From Ignavibacteria bacterium (GTDB taxonomy: Bacteria; Bacteroidota; Ignavibacteria; Ignavibacteriales; Melioribacteraceae), in assembly GCA_027347545.1 (NCBI GenBank), contig DAIEQT010000220.1, forward strand, positions 1 through 5,250: 5,250 nt of DNA, given 5' to 3'. Both the position numbers and the translations under genes were made by a program. This document shows positions 1 to 4,549 of this stretch, in pieces (within the stretch, counting starts at the first letter, position 1; each line of letters starts with the position of its first letter). Below the pieces are notes generated by a model. That model saw only the letters and a program-made list of their open reading frames with translations. It did no database searches and was not told the origin of the DNA.

Positions 1-585
1 TTCATTCATAAACAAGGTAAGATTGGTGTAGTTTCCCGTAGCGGAACTCTAACTTATGAAGCTGTAAAACAATTAACAGATTTAGGCATTGGTCAATCTA
101 CTTGCGTTGGAATTGGCGGCGATCCAATCATCGGTTCTAGATTCATTGATGTAATCAAATTATTCAATGAAGACAAAGGCACAGAAGGAATCATTATGAT
201 TGGTGAAATTGGCGGTAGTGCTGAAGAAGAAGCTGCTGAATTCATTAAAAAGTATGTAAAGAAACCGGTTGTTGGTTTCATTGCCGGAAGAACAGCCCCT
301 CCGGGAAGAAGAATGGGACACGCAGGCGCAATCATTTCCGGCGGAAAAGGAACCGCTGCTGAAAAAATGGCTGCAATGAAGAAAGCGGGAATTCATGTTG
401 TTGAAAGCCCGGCAGAAATTGGCGTTACAATGAAAAAAGCTCTTGACAAATTAAAGGCTAAAGCTGCACCAAAACCGGTTGCTAAGAAAAAAACTAAAGT
501 AGTAAAGAAAGCAGCTAAATCGGCTAAAAGAGTATCAGTTAAAAAAGCAGTTTCAAAGAAAAAGATTATAAAAAAGAAGAAGTGA
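1..585 (+). CDS. sucD: Succinyl-CoA synthetase (ADP/GDP-forming) alpha subunit, 5' end outside the window
   Basis: This is the alpha subunit of the TCA-cycle enzyme that converts succinyl-CoA, NDP and phosphate to succinate, NTP and CoA in the cytoplasm, working with SucB/SucC-type beta subunit. The reading frame is open from base 1 and gives 194 residues. It closely follows the known family: a [23 protein letters not shown] block near residues 7-22, a [12 protein letters not shown] block, [17 protein letters not shown] at 66-82, and RMGHAGAI around the phosphorylated catalytic His (codon 319-321, window residue 107). By alignment from memory with E. coli SucD (His246), about 139 N-terminal residues, including the CoA-binding domain, lie left of the window. 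The conserved core should end near window residue 150. About 43 extra residues follow (454-582), of which 20 are Lys and 1 is Arg, rich also in Ala and Val like a histone H1 tail. The tail is in frame without a break. Function is certain; the role of the tail is unknown. Confidence 0.96.
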   Translation, partial: FIHKQGKIGVVSRSGTLTYEAVKQLTDLGIGQSTCVGIGGDPIIGSRFIDVIKLFNEDKGTEGIIMIGEIGGSAEEEAAEFIKKYVKKPVVGFIAGRTAPPGRRMGHAGAIISGGKGTAAEKMAAMKKAGIHVVESPAEIGVTMKKALDKLKAKAAPKPVAKKKTKVVKKAAKSAKRVSVKKAVSKKKIIKKKK

Positions 586-650
586 TTGGTTATTAGTGGT
601 TGGTGATTAGATTTTTCGCCAATCACCAATAACAAATCACCAATAACCAA
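586..650. repeat. AT-rich dispersed inverted repeat between sucD and ndk
   Basis: Begins directly after the sucD stop codon. TTGGTTATT (586-594) pairs with AATAACCAA (642-650), and TTGGTGATT (600-608) pairs with AATCACCAA (621-629), giving two stacked 9-bp stems with an unequal internal loop and a 12-nt apical loop. The right arm also holds a 13-nt direct repeat, AATCACCAATAAC, at 621-633 and 635-647. Repeats made of GGTGATT/GGTTATT words are common between genes in FCB genomes (recognised, not searched). There is no downstream T-tract, so a terminator role is unlikely; it may form structure in a sucD-ndk transcript. Confidence 0.7.
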
Positions 651-658
651 AAACAAAC

Positions 659-662
659 GGAG
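659..662 (+). promoter_or_regulatory. Shine-Dalgarno that decides the ndk TTG start
   Basis: GGAG lies six bases before TTG at 669-671. No in-frame ATG or GTG is available near the conserved N-terminus ([11 protein letters not shown]), so the TTG with this strong site is the best start. Confidence 0.7.
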
Positions 663-668
663 TAAACA

Positions 669-1103
669 TTGAGCAACAAAACACTCGCTATTCTTAAACC
701 AGATTGTGTTAGAAAAAACTTAATTGGAAAAGTAGTATCTCAAATACAAGAAGCAGGCTTCAAAGTAAGCGGCTTGAAGATGGTTCACTTAACCCAGGAT
801 TCCGCAAAAGGTTTTTACGAAGTTCACAGCGAAAGACCTTTCTTTAATGATTTAATCGCATACATGACCTCAGGTCCTTGCGTACCAATCGCATTAGAAA
901 AAGAAAACGCAGTTGAAGACTTCCGCAAACTGATCGGCGCGACAGACCCAACCAAAGCTGCTGAAGGAACCATTAGAAAATTATACGCTGAAAGCATTCA
1001 AGAAAATATAGTTCACGGTTCAGATTCCGATGGAAATGCCGCAAAAGAAATATCTCACTTCTTTACTCGAAAAGAACTTTTAGAAATCAACGGTTGGAAG
1101 TAA
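669..1103 (+). CDS. ndk: Nucleoside diphosphate kinase
   Basis: Transfers the gamma phosphate between nucleoside tri- and diphosphates through a phospho-histidine intermediate, balancing NTP and dNTP pools in the cytoplasm. The 144-residue product is the normal length for a bacterial Ndk. Family landmarks are all present: TLAILKPD with Lys10, the Tyr50-containing helix, TSGP at 67-70, Arg86, [20 protein letters not shown] at 90-109 with Thr92 and Arg103, and the active-site NIVHGSDS at 113-120 with catalytic His116. The start is TTG with GGAG six bases upstream. It lies 83 bases after sucD in the same direction, with only a hairpin repeat between them, and ends at a clear intrinsic terminator, so a shared transcript with sucD is plausible but not proven. 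No oddities in the coding sequence. Confidence 0.97.
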   Translation: MSNKTLAILKPDCVRKNLIGKVVSQIQEAGFKVSGLKMVHLTQDSAKGFYEVHSERPFFNDLIAYMTSGPCVPIALEKENAVEDFRKLIGATDPTKAAEGTIRKLYAESIQENIVHGSDSDGNAAKEISHFFTRKELLEINGWK

Positions 1104-1110
1104 AAACCGG

Positions 1111-1132
1111 CTCCCCGTTTTGGGGAGTTTTT
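1111..1132 (+). terminator. Rho-independent terminator of ndk
   Basis: CTCCCC (1111-1116), loop GTTTT, GGGGAG (1122-1127), then TTTTT. The stem is a perfect 6 bp starting seven bases after the ndk stop. An A-tract before the stem (1102-1106) could lengthen it by pairing with the T-tract. Confidence 0.9.
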
Positions 1133-1157
1133 ATTATTTGGAATTGTATTAGTTCAA

Positions 1158-1186
1158 TGTCATCTTGAGCTTGTCGAAAGATGACA
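1158..1186 (+). repeat. Small palindromic dispersed repeat, copy 1
   Basis: TGTCATCTT (1158-1166) and AAGATGACA (1178-1186) form a perfect 9-bp stem around the 11-nt loop GAGCTTGTCGA. I recognise the general pattern (TGTCATCxTGAGC...GA) as a common intergenic repeat in several bacterial phyla, especially FCB genomes. No coding capacity. It has no T-tract and follows the true ndk terminator. Confidence 0.8.
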
Positions 1187-1200
1187 AAGTATTTTAATCA

Positions 1201-1227
1201 TCACACCTCGACAAGCTCGGTGTGACA
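1201..1227 (-). repeat. Small palindromic dispersed repeat, copy 2, inverted relative to copy 1
   Basis: TCACACC (1201-1207) pairs with GGTGTGA (1219-1225) around TCGACAAGCTC, which is the exact reverse complement of the loop in copy 1. Read on the minus strand, both copies begin TGTCA; the next four bases differ (TCTT against CACC) but remain paired in each. The element ends just before the ATG at 1229, so it abuts or overlaps the leader of the lipoprotein gene. Confidence 0.8.
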
Positions 1228-1255
1228 AATGAAGACATTATCAATGAGTAAGACA

Positions 1256-2287
1256 ATGAAAAAAATCATTTCTGTTTCACTTATTACTATACTTTTTATC
1301 TCGCTGTTTATTTCTTGCGGTGATAAAGAAACAAAAACAGCTTCATCAATTCAAACAGATAAGCTGGAAAGCGTAGCTGTTGGTGCCGAGAAAATCTATC
1401 TGAAATACAAATTTTCCAAAGGCGAAACTTTCAAATATAAGTTGACAACGATTTCTACAAATGAAGAAACTGTTGAAGCCGATTCAGTTATGAAAAGTAA
1501 AGGGAGCCAAACATTAAGCTACATTTTCGATTGCGAAATTCTTGATGTGGATGAAGACAATGTTGCAGAAATCTCCCTCAAAGTTTCGAACATTAAGTTC
1601 GACGCAGAAATCAACGGAACAAAAGTTACCTATTCGTCATCAGCTAAAATCTCAGATCAAGAAAAGCTAAAATTCATGGAGTATGAGACGATCTACAACA
1701 CGCCTTACCGTGCAAGAGTAAACCAGCGCGGCGAAGTTCTTGATGTAAACAGAATCGAAAAGATGGTTGAGAAAATGAACGCTATGTCGCCTCAGAAACA
1801 AAATTTAACTACCGATCAAAAAGTACAGTATGCCCGGCAGCTTGGCGAATCTGCAATCCGCCCGATTACCCAAATGTTGTTTAGAGAGCTTCCGGCTACA
1901 AATGTAGCAAAAGATTCTTCATGGGTTAGACAGTACGCTCAGCAAATGGGAACAATGAAAATTGACAACACCGCAAAGTTTACTGTTATTGATTTTGTGA
2001 AAGTTGGTGATAACAAAGCTGCAAAGATAAACGCAAGCTTATCTGCAATTGCTTCCGGTCCACGCCAGGGAACTGAAAACGGAATTACTTATAATTTTGG
2101 TGATCCTAAGATTGGCGGTTACGGAACAATAATTTTTGATTTTGAAAGCGGCAAGTTGATTAAGGCTGATACCGGCACAGATGTTAAAATGTCTATGAGA
2201 ATGGAAGGCAAAGATTCGATGGGAAAGCTTAGAAAGACAAAAAGAACAACTTCTTCAGTGAATAAAAATTTGGTAGAACTGTTGTAG
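1256..2287 (+). CDS. Putative lipoprotein of unknown function (resembles DUF6263-type proteins)
   Basis: I do not recognise a specific function. From the ATG at 1256 the product is 343 residues and starts with a classic lipoprotein signal: MKK, a hydrophobic stretch of about 15 residues, then the lipobox LFISC with the lipidated Cys at codon 1316-1318 (residue 21). Mature protein should be periplasmic or outer-membrane anchored. The body is mainly predicted beta strand, with LKYKFSKGETFKYKL early and alternating polar/hydrophobic stretches (CEILDVDEDNVAEISLKVS; GYGTIIFDFESGKLIKADT), and no catalytic motif seen. The overall style matches the FCB lipoprotein group DUF6263, from memory only. In-frame ATGs at 1229 and 1244 would add 9 or 4 residues; 1256 gives the most typical signal peptide, though no start has a strong ribosome site. 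It stands alone, after the ndk terminator and before repeats. Confidence 0.8.
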   Translation: MKKIISVSLITILFISLFISCGDKETKTASSIQTDKLESVAVGAEKIYLKYKFSKGETFKYKLTTISTNEETVEADSVMKSKGSQTLSYIFDCEILDVDEDNVAEISLKVSNIKFDAEINGTKVTYSSSAKISDQEKLKFMEYETIYNTPYRARVNQRGEVLDVNRIEKMVEKMNAMSPQKQNLTTDQKVQYARQLGESAIRPITQMLFRELPATNVAKDSSWVRQYAQQMGTMKIDNTAKFTVIDFVKVGDNKAAKINASLSAIASGPRQGTENGITYNFGDPKIGGYGTIIFDFESGKLIKADTGTDVKMSMRMEGKDSMGKLRKTKRTTSSVNKNLVELL

Positions 2288-2291
2288 AGTA

Positions 2292-2333
2292 ATTCTGAGC
2301 GACCAGCCTGCCGACTAGGCATGAGCGAAGAAT
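2292..2333 (+). repeat. Palindromic dispersed repeat, copy 3, interrupted by a mini-insert
   Basis: ATTCT (2292-2296) and AGAAT (2329-2333) are the paired ends. Between them TGAGCGA occurs twice (2296-2302 and 2322-2328), flanking 19 bases that contain the hairpin TGCC-GACTA-GGCA (2309-2321). Removing one TGAGCGA and the 19 bases leaves ATTCT-GAGCGA-AGAAT, a simple hairpin whose loop starts GAGC and ends CGA like the elements at 1158-1186 and 1201-1227. Six Ts at 2338-2343 follow, so the structure might also terminate the lipoprotein transcript. Confidence 0.6.
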
Positions 2334-2344
2334 CTCCTTTTTTG

Positions 2345-2368
2345 CTGTCGCGGATCATTCCGCGACAG
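2345..2368. repeat. GTCGCGGA palindrome, copy A
   Basis: CTGTCGCGGA, loop TCAT, TCCGCGACAG: a perfect 10-bp stem, very GC-rich against its surroundings. Related sequences occur at 3746-3774 and 4282-4305, so it is a dispersed repeat. It lies 58 bases after the lipoprotein stop and could hinder transcription, but no T-tract follows it directly. Confidence 0.8.
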
Positions 2369-2411
2369 TTACCATTTTCTTCTTAGAAATCCAACCTTTG
2401 AAAAAAATTTC

Positions 2412-2431
2412 GAACAACGCTACAGTTGTTC
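2412..2431. repeat. Perfect 7-bp inverted repeat
   Basis: GAACAAC (2412-2418), six-base spacer GCTACA, GTTGTTC (2425-2431). It could be an operator-like dyad or a small hairpin; no gene starts nearby on either strand. The GTTGTTCAC half recurs at 3820-3828. Confidence 0.4.
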
Positions 2432-2493
2432 ACTTATATTTTTCCCTATTGACTTAATCTTTTTTTAAGCGGTTAGGTACTATTTATCTAAAA

Positions 2494-2833
2494 ACGATAT
2501 AGCAATGGGCATAGGTATTTTCTGTATCGTCCCCAAAGGGACTTTGGTTTATTTGGTATTCTTTACTTATAGATATTTAATCCCTACGGGATTTTTAGCC
2601 CCCTTAGTCCAAAGGACTCCTTCGGAGGAGCGACATACTTGTAGAATTATGAACATAAAATATTTGTTGAGTCCCTTTAGGTGGATGTCGCATAATTAAT
2701 GAATCAAAAATATATCTGCGAAAATCAGTTGAATCTGCGTCATCTGCGTGCCATTTAGGATTAAAAAATTAATTTTGCGACATCCACCATTAAGGATTAA
2801 AAAATTAATTATGCGACAGCCATCTTTAGGGAC
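2494..2833. repeat. Composite of short GTCC...GGAC hairpins, interrupted by a MITE-like insert
   Basis: This non-coding stretch holds a series of tight hairpins: GTCCC-CAAA-GGGAC (2529-2542), AATCCC-TAC-GGGATT (2579-2593), AGTCC-AAA-GGACT (2606-2618), CTCC-TTC-GGAG (2617-2627), and GTCCC-TTTA-GGGAC, whose halves are now at 2671-2680 and 2824-2833 because 2681-2823 was inserted between them. At the left end ACGATA (2494-2499) pairs with TATCGT (2525-2530). The first hairpin has a mutually exclusive alternative, CCAAAG-GGA-CTTTGG (2533-2547). I recognise strings of such CCC/GGG hairpins separated by AT-rich DNA as a repeat style of FCB genomes. I see no gene from 2374 to 2967. Confidence 0.65.
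2681..2823. mobile_element. MITE-like non-autonomous insertion, 143 bp
   Basis: The ends are imperfect terminal inverted repeats: GTGGATGTCGCATAATTAAT at 2681-2700 against the right end 2804-2823, 18 of 20 matching. CTTTAG flanks it on both sides (2675-2680 and 2824-2829; a seventh base G also matches), consistent with a 6-7 bp target duplication. Joining the flanks restores the perfect hairpin GTCCCTTTAGGGAC. Inside are three ATCTGCG words (2714, 2733, 2742) and two tandem 36-bp units (2751-2786 and 2787-2822, three mismatches), each ending near the terminal TGCGACA motif. There is no ORF for a transposase, so movement would need one in trans. Confidence 0.7.
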
Positions 2834-2924
2834 GCTATAAAGCTTCTTAAGTCCATTATCATGTTAATATTTTTCTATTCTAATATTTCCTATATCGGAA
2901 TTGAGGTATTTACAAATTTCTTAA

Positions 2925-2942
2925 ATAGTATTTTTTTACTAT
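2925..2942. promoter_or_regulatory. Possible operator dyad upstream of the Fic module
   Basis: ATAGTA (2925-2930), six Ts, TACTAT (2937-2942): a perfect 6-bp inverted repeat ending 25 bases before the ATG of the small antitoxin ORF. Position fits an autoregulatory site or core promoter of a toxin-antitoxin operon, but the region is very AT-rich and the dyad could be chance. Confidence 0.3.
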
Positions 2943-2967
2943 ATTTTTTTCAAAGAAAGAGTAAAGT

Positions 2968-3096
2968 ATGAACAAACCTAAATTTTCATTGGAAAAAGCT
3001 TTAAAAACAGTCGAAACATCTTCCAAAATTGAAGGACATAAAATTCCTCGAAGCAAACCAGCCTCTCAAAAAAGTGTTAAGAATAAAGCGAAATAA
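2968..3096 (+). CDS. Candidate minimal Fic antitoxin (SxxxEG motif), 42 residues
   Basis: Small ORF from ATG 2968 to TAA 3094-3096; the last A of the stop is the first base of the Fic gene ATG, a one-base overlap typical of translational coupling. The product is 42 residues. Residues 17-23 read TSSKIEG, matching the Fic inhibition motif (S/T)xxxE(G/N), with Ser18, Glu22 and Gly23. In known class I pairs (VbhA-VbhT, YhfG-Fic of E. coli) a small upstream protein supplies this helix, and its Glu contacts the second Arg of the Fic motif to block productive ATP binding. After the motif the protein is short, basic and probably disordered (Pro, Ser, Lys rich). It is shorter than VbhA or YhfG (roughly 55-62 residues). 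A weak purine-rich site, AAGAAAGAG, precedes the start. The assignment rests on motif plus position, not on homology I could test. Confidence 0.72.
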   Translation: MNKPKFSLEKALKTVETSSKIEGHKIPRSKPASQKSVKNKAK

Positions 3097-3725
3097 TGAT
3101 TTCAAAATACACGCAAGATCCCAGCTATATTTATTACGAAAACACAAACATTCCGATAAACAAGCTCAATATTAGAGACCAAGATGTTATAGAAGTTGAA
3201 GAAAGAAAATTGTTGAAAAAAGGTTATGAATACTTTCATAAGAAGTTGTCGGAATCAACTATTTTTGATGAGCGATATTTCAAAGAACTCCACAGAAAAA
3301 CATTTAACAAACTCTACGCTTTTGCGGGGAAATACAGAACAGTAAATATTTCCAAAGGATATTCGACTTTTTGCCAGGTAAGATTTCTTGAACAGACATC
3401 AAAAGAAATATTCAAGAAACTTCAATCCGAAAATTATCTGCGTGATTATTCTACAAAAACGAAAGAAGAATTCGCTCGTAAAATTGCTTTTTATATGTGT
3501 GAGTTAATTGCACTCCATCCGTTTTTTGAATTGAATGGTCGAATAACAAGACTGTTTTTTGATATGATTGCCACATACAATGGTTATGAATACATCGACT
3601 ACCAGGATGCATTAAAAATAGAAGATGGTGACAATTTGTTTATAAAAGCGTCTATTGATTGTATGACCGGGAAGGATAACAAAATGTATAGGATACTTCT
3701 CTCTGGATTAAAAAAGTCAGAATAA
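3096..3725 (+). CDS. Fic-domain protein, probable AMP-transferase toxin
   Basis: Fic enzymes move AMP (or another nucleotide part) from ATP to a hydroxyl on a target protein. The 209-residue product has the full Fic core: an N-terminal YIYYENTNIPINKLNIRD stretch, LHRKTFNKLYAFAGKYRTVNI (65-85), the target-docking flap ISKGYSTFC (85-93), and the catalytic motif HPFFELNGRITR at 141-152 with His141 (codon 3516-3518), Glu145, Asn147, Arg149 and Arg152. The consensus is HPFx(D/E)GN(G/K)RxxR, so Gly before Asn is replaced by Leu146; I believe ELNGR variants exist in other Fic proteins. No inhibition motif (SxxxEG) is seen within it, so it is not self-inhibited at its N-terminus like class II Fic; the upstream 42-residue ORF supplies that motif. 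Start ATG overlaps the upstream stop. No clear terminator follows. Target unknown; DNA gyrase/topoisomerase IV are targets of relatives. Confidence 0.92.
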   Translation: MISKYTQDPSYIYYENTNIPINKLNIRDQDVIEVEERKLLKKGYEYFHKKLSESTIFDERYFKELHRKTFNKLYAFAGKYRTVNISKGYSTFCQVRFLEQTSKEIFKKLQSENYLRDYSTKTKEEFARKIAFYMCELIALHPFFELNGRITRLFFDMIATYNGYEYIDYQDALKIEDGDNLFIKASIDCMTGKDNKMYRILLSGLKKSE

Positions 3726-3745
3726 CTTTCTTCATCTTCCCCAAG

Positions 3746-3774
3746 TTGATGCGGACCATTCCGAGACAGTTACC
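3746..3774. repeat. GTCGCGGA palindrome, copy B, decayed
   Basis: Bases 3751-3774 match 2350-2373 in 22 of 24 positions, including the following GTTACC, but the left arm (TTGAT instead of CTGTC) has lost most of its symmetry. It begins 20 bases after the Fic stop. From 3775 to 3889 I see no gene, only AT-rich DNA with GTTGTTCAC at 3820-3828, also present at 2425-2433. Confidence 0.65.
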
Positions 3775-3889
3775 TTTTTTGTAGTAAAAATACCATGTCG
3801 ATGCAGAGCAATTAGAGAAGTTGTTCACCTTTCTTTATTTTCAACCTATTTTAACGGTTTTAAAACGGAAATAACGAAGTTTCTATAAT

Positions 3890-4277
3890 GTTTTTGAGCA
3901 GATACAACCCGTTATTTAGCATTTACAGTGAGAATTTTGACAATTACAGCCGGTTTTTAAGAATGTACATCCCGTATTAATGCTTTTACAATTGGATTTA
4001 GCCTACTTACATCAGCCATTCTTAAGATCGCATTCGGTATTTAATAAATCGCATTCTGTTTTTATATGATAACAATCGGCTTTAGAACATTCACACTCCG
4101 AAATTGACTATTTACATCGGGTATTTTTGTAGTTATAGTTGGTTATTTAGCATTTACAACGGGTATTTTTATAGTCACAGTCGGTTATTAAGCATTTACA
4201 ACGAGAATTTTAGCAGTTACATCCGGTTATTTAGCATTTACATCGGGTATTTTTATAGTTACAGTCGGTTATTTCCC
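3890..4277. repeat. Degenerate 21-bp tandem array, 18 full units in perfect register
   Basis: From 3890 to 4267 the sequence divides into 18 consecutive 21-base units with no insertion or deletion, plus a 10-base partial unit to 4277. The typical unit begins GTATTTWAGCATTTACA and ends in a CG-type dinucleotide. Unit position 5 is T and position 17 is A in all 18; position 1 is G in 17 and position 16 is C in 17; other positions vary widely. Units from 4121 on are more alike and alternate between two forms, GTATTTTTATAG... and GTTATTTAGC..., giving a partial 42-bp order; those at 3974-4120 are the most diverged. Many units carry a run of 4-5 Ts at the start. No frame is open through the whole array on either strand as far as I checked, so it is probably not coding. 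A weak extra unit may exist near 3857. Confidence 0.88.
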
Positions 4278-4281
4278 TTGG

Positions 4282-4305
4282 CAGTCGCGGAACATTCCAC
4301 GACAG
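4282..4305. repeat. GTCGCGGA palindrome, copy C
   Basis: CAGTCGCGGA, then ACAT, then TCCACGACAG: 21 of 24 bases match copy A (2345-2368). It starts four bases after the end of the 21-bp array. Confidence 0.75.
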
Positions 4306-4330
4306 AACAATTTATCCACTCTTATTTTTT

Positions 4331-4379
4331 GTAAAGACTTGCCCCCGTAAAAAACACGGGGCGAGCGCGCAAGCTTTAC
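4331..4379. other. Large stem-loop of unknown role
   Basis: GTAAAG (4331-4336) and CTTG (4338-4341), with A4337 bulged, pair with CAAGCTTTAC (4370-4379). Inside, CCCCGT (4343-4348) pairs with ACGGGG (4356-4361) around a 7-base A-rich loop. The inner part is GC-rich in AT-rich surroundings. Neither side has a clean T-tract right after the stem, so terminator function for the minus-strand gene ending at 4550 is possible but not supported; a small structured RNA or a repeat is equally possible. Confidence 0.4.
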
Positions 4380-4429
4380 ATATTTCGTTTTTCTATTCAA
4401 CATGACGGCGGGGGAAGTTTGCTTACTAC

Positions 4430-4530
4430 TTACCCGCTTCCGACTCGCTCGCCTAGACTCAATGTCCAGTCGAGGCTGGCGTCTTCAGCGAGGCGAGTAG
4501 CTCATAGCTTACAGCTATCTCGCTCCCGCA
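4430..4530. repeat. GC-rich segment with several short inverted repeats
   Basis: This block just downstream of the minus-strand gene is visibly richer in G and C than its neighbours. CTCGCCT (4448-4454) pairs with AGGCGAG (4491-4497), GACT (4456-4459) with AGTC (4468-4471), and ATAGCT (4504-4509) with AGCTAT (4513-4518) around TAC. AGCTxATAGCTTACAGCT-type words are a familiar dispersed repeat style in FCB genomes. No gene seen; it may be a repeat or part of the 3' UTR of the gene ending at 4550. Confidence 0.4.
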
Positions 4531-4549
4531 CATTCAGAATTACAGAAAA

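Noticed and set aside
93..656. Minus-strand open frames opposite sucD and the repeat at 586-650
   Set aside because: They are antisense shadows of a certain sucD reading frame; the one reaching 656 begins with peptides translated from the GGTGATT repeat.
2119..2358. 79-residue minus-strand open frame
   Set aside because: It starts within palindrome copy A and the mini-insert repeat and continues antisense to the lipoprotein gene.
2345..2380. Palindrome copy A as a standard terminator of the lipoprotein gene
   Set aside because: The stem is strong but is followed by TTACCATTTTC rather than a continuous T-tract, and the sequence recurs elsewhere as a repeat.
2505..2699. 64-residue plus-strand open frame
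   Set aside because: It runs across the CCC/GGG hairpins and into the MITE end; it has repeat-derived composition and no ribosome site.
3890..4277. CRISPR-like array
   Set aside because: Units abut directly with no unique spacers, are too short and too diverged, and no cas gene is present.
4104..4334. Open frame with heptapeptide repeats (IYIGYFY / SYSRLFS type) over the right half of the array
   Set aside because: It is open only because the repeat period is 21. It needs a TTG start without a ribosome site, the frame is closed by a stop at 4083-4085 in the rest of the array, and the C-terminal part reads through palindrome copy C.
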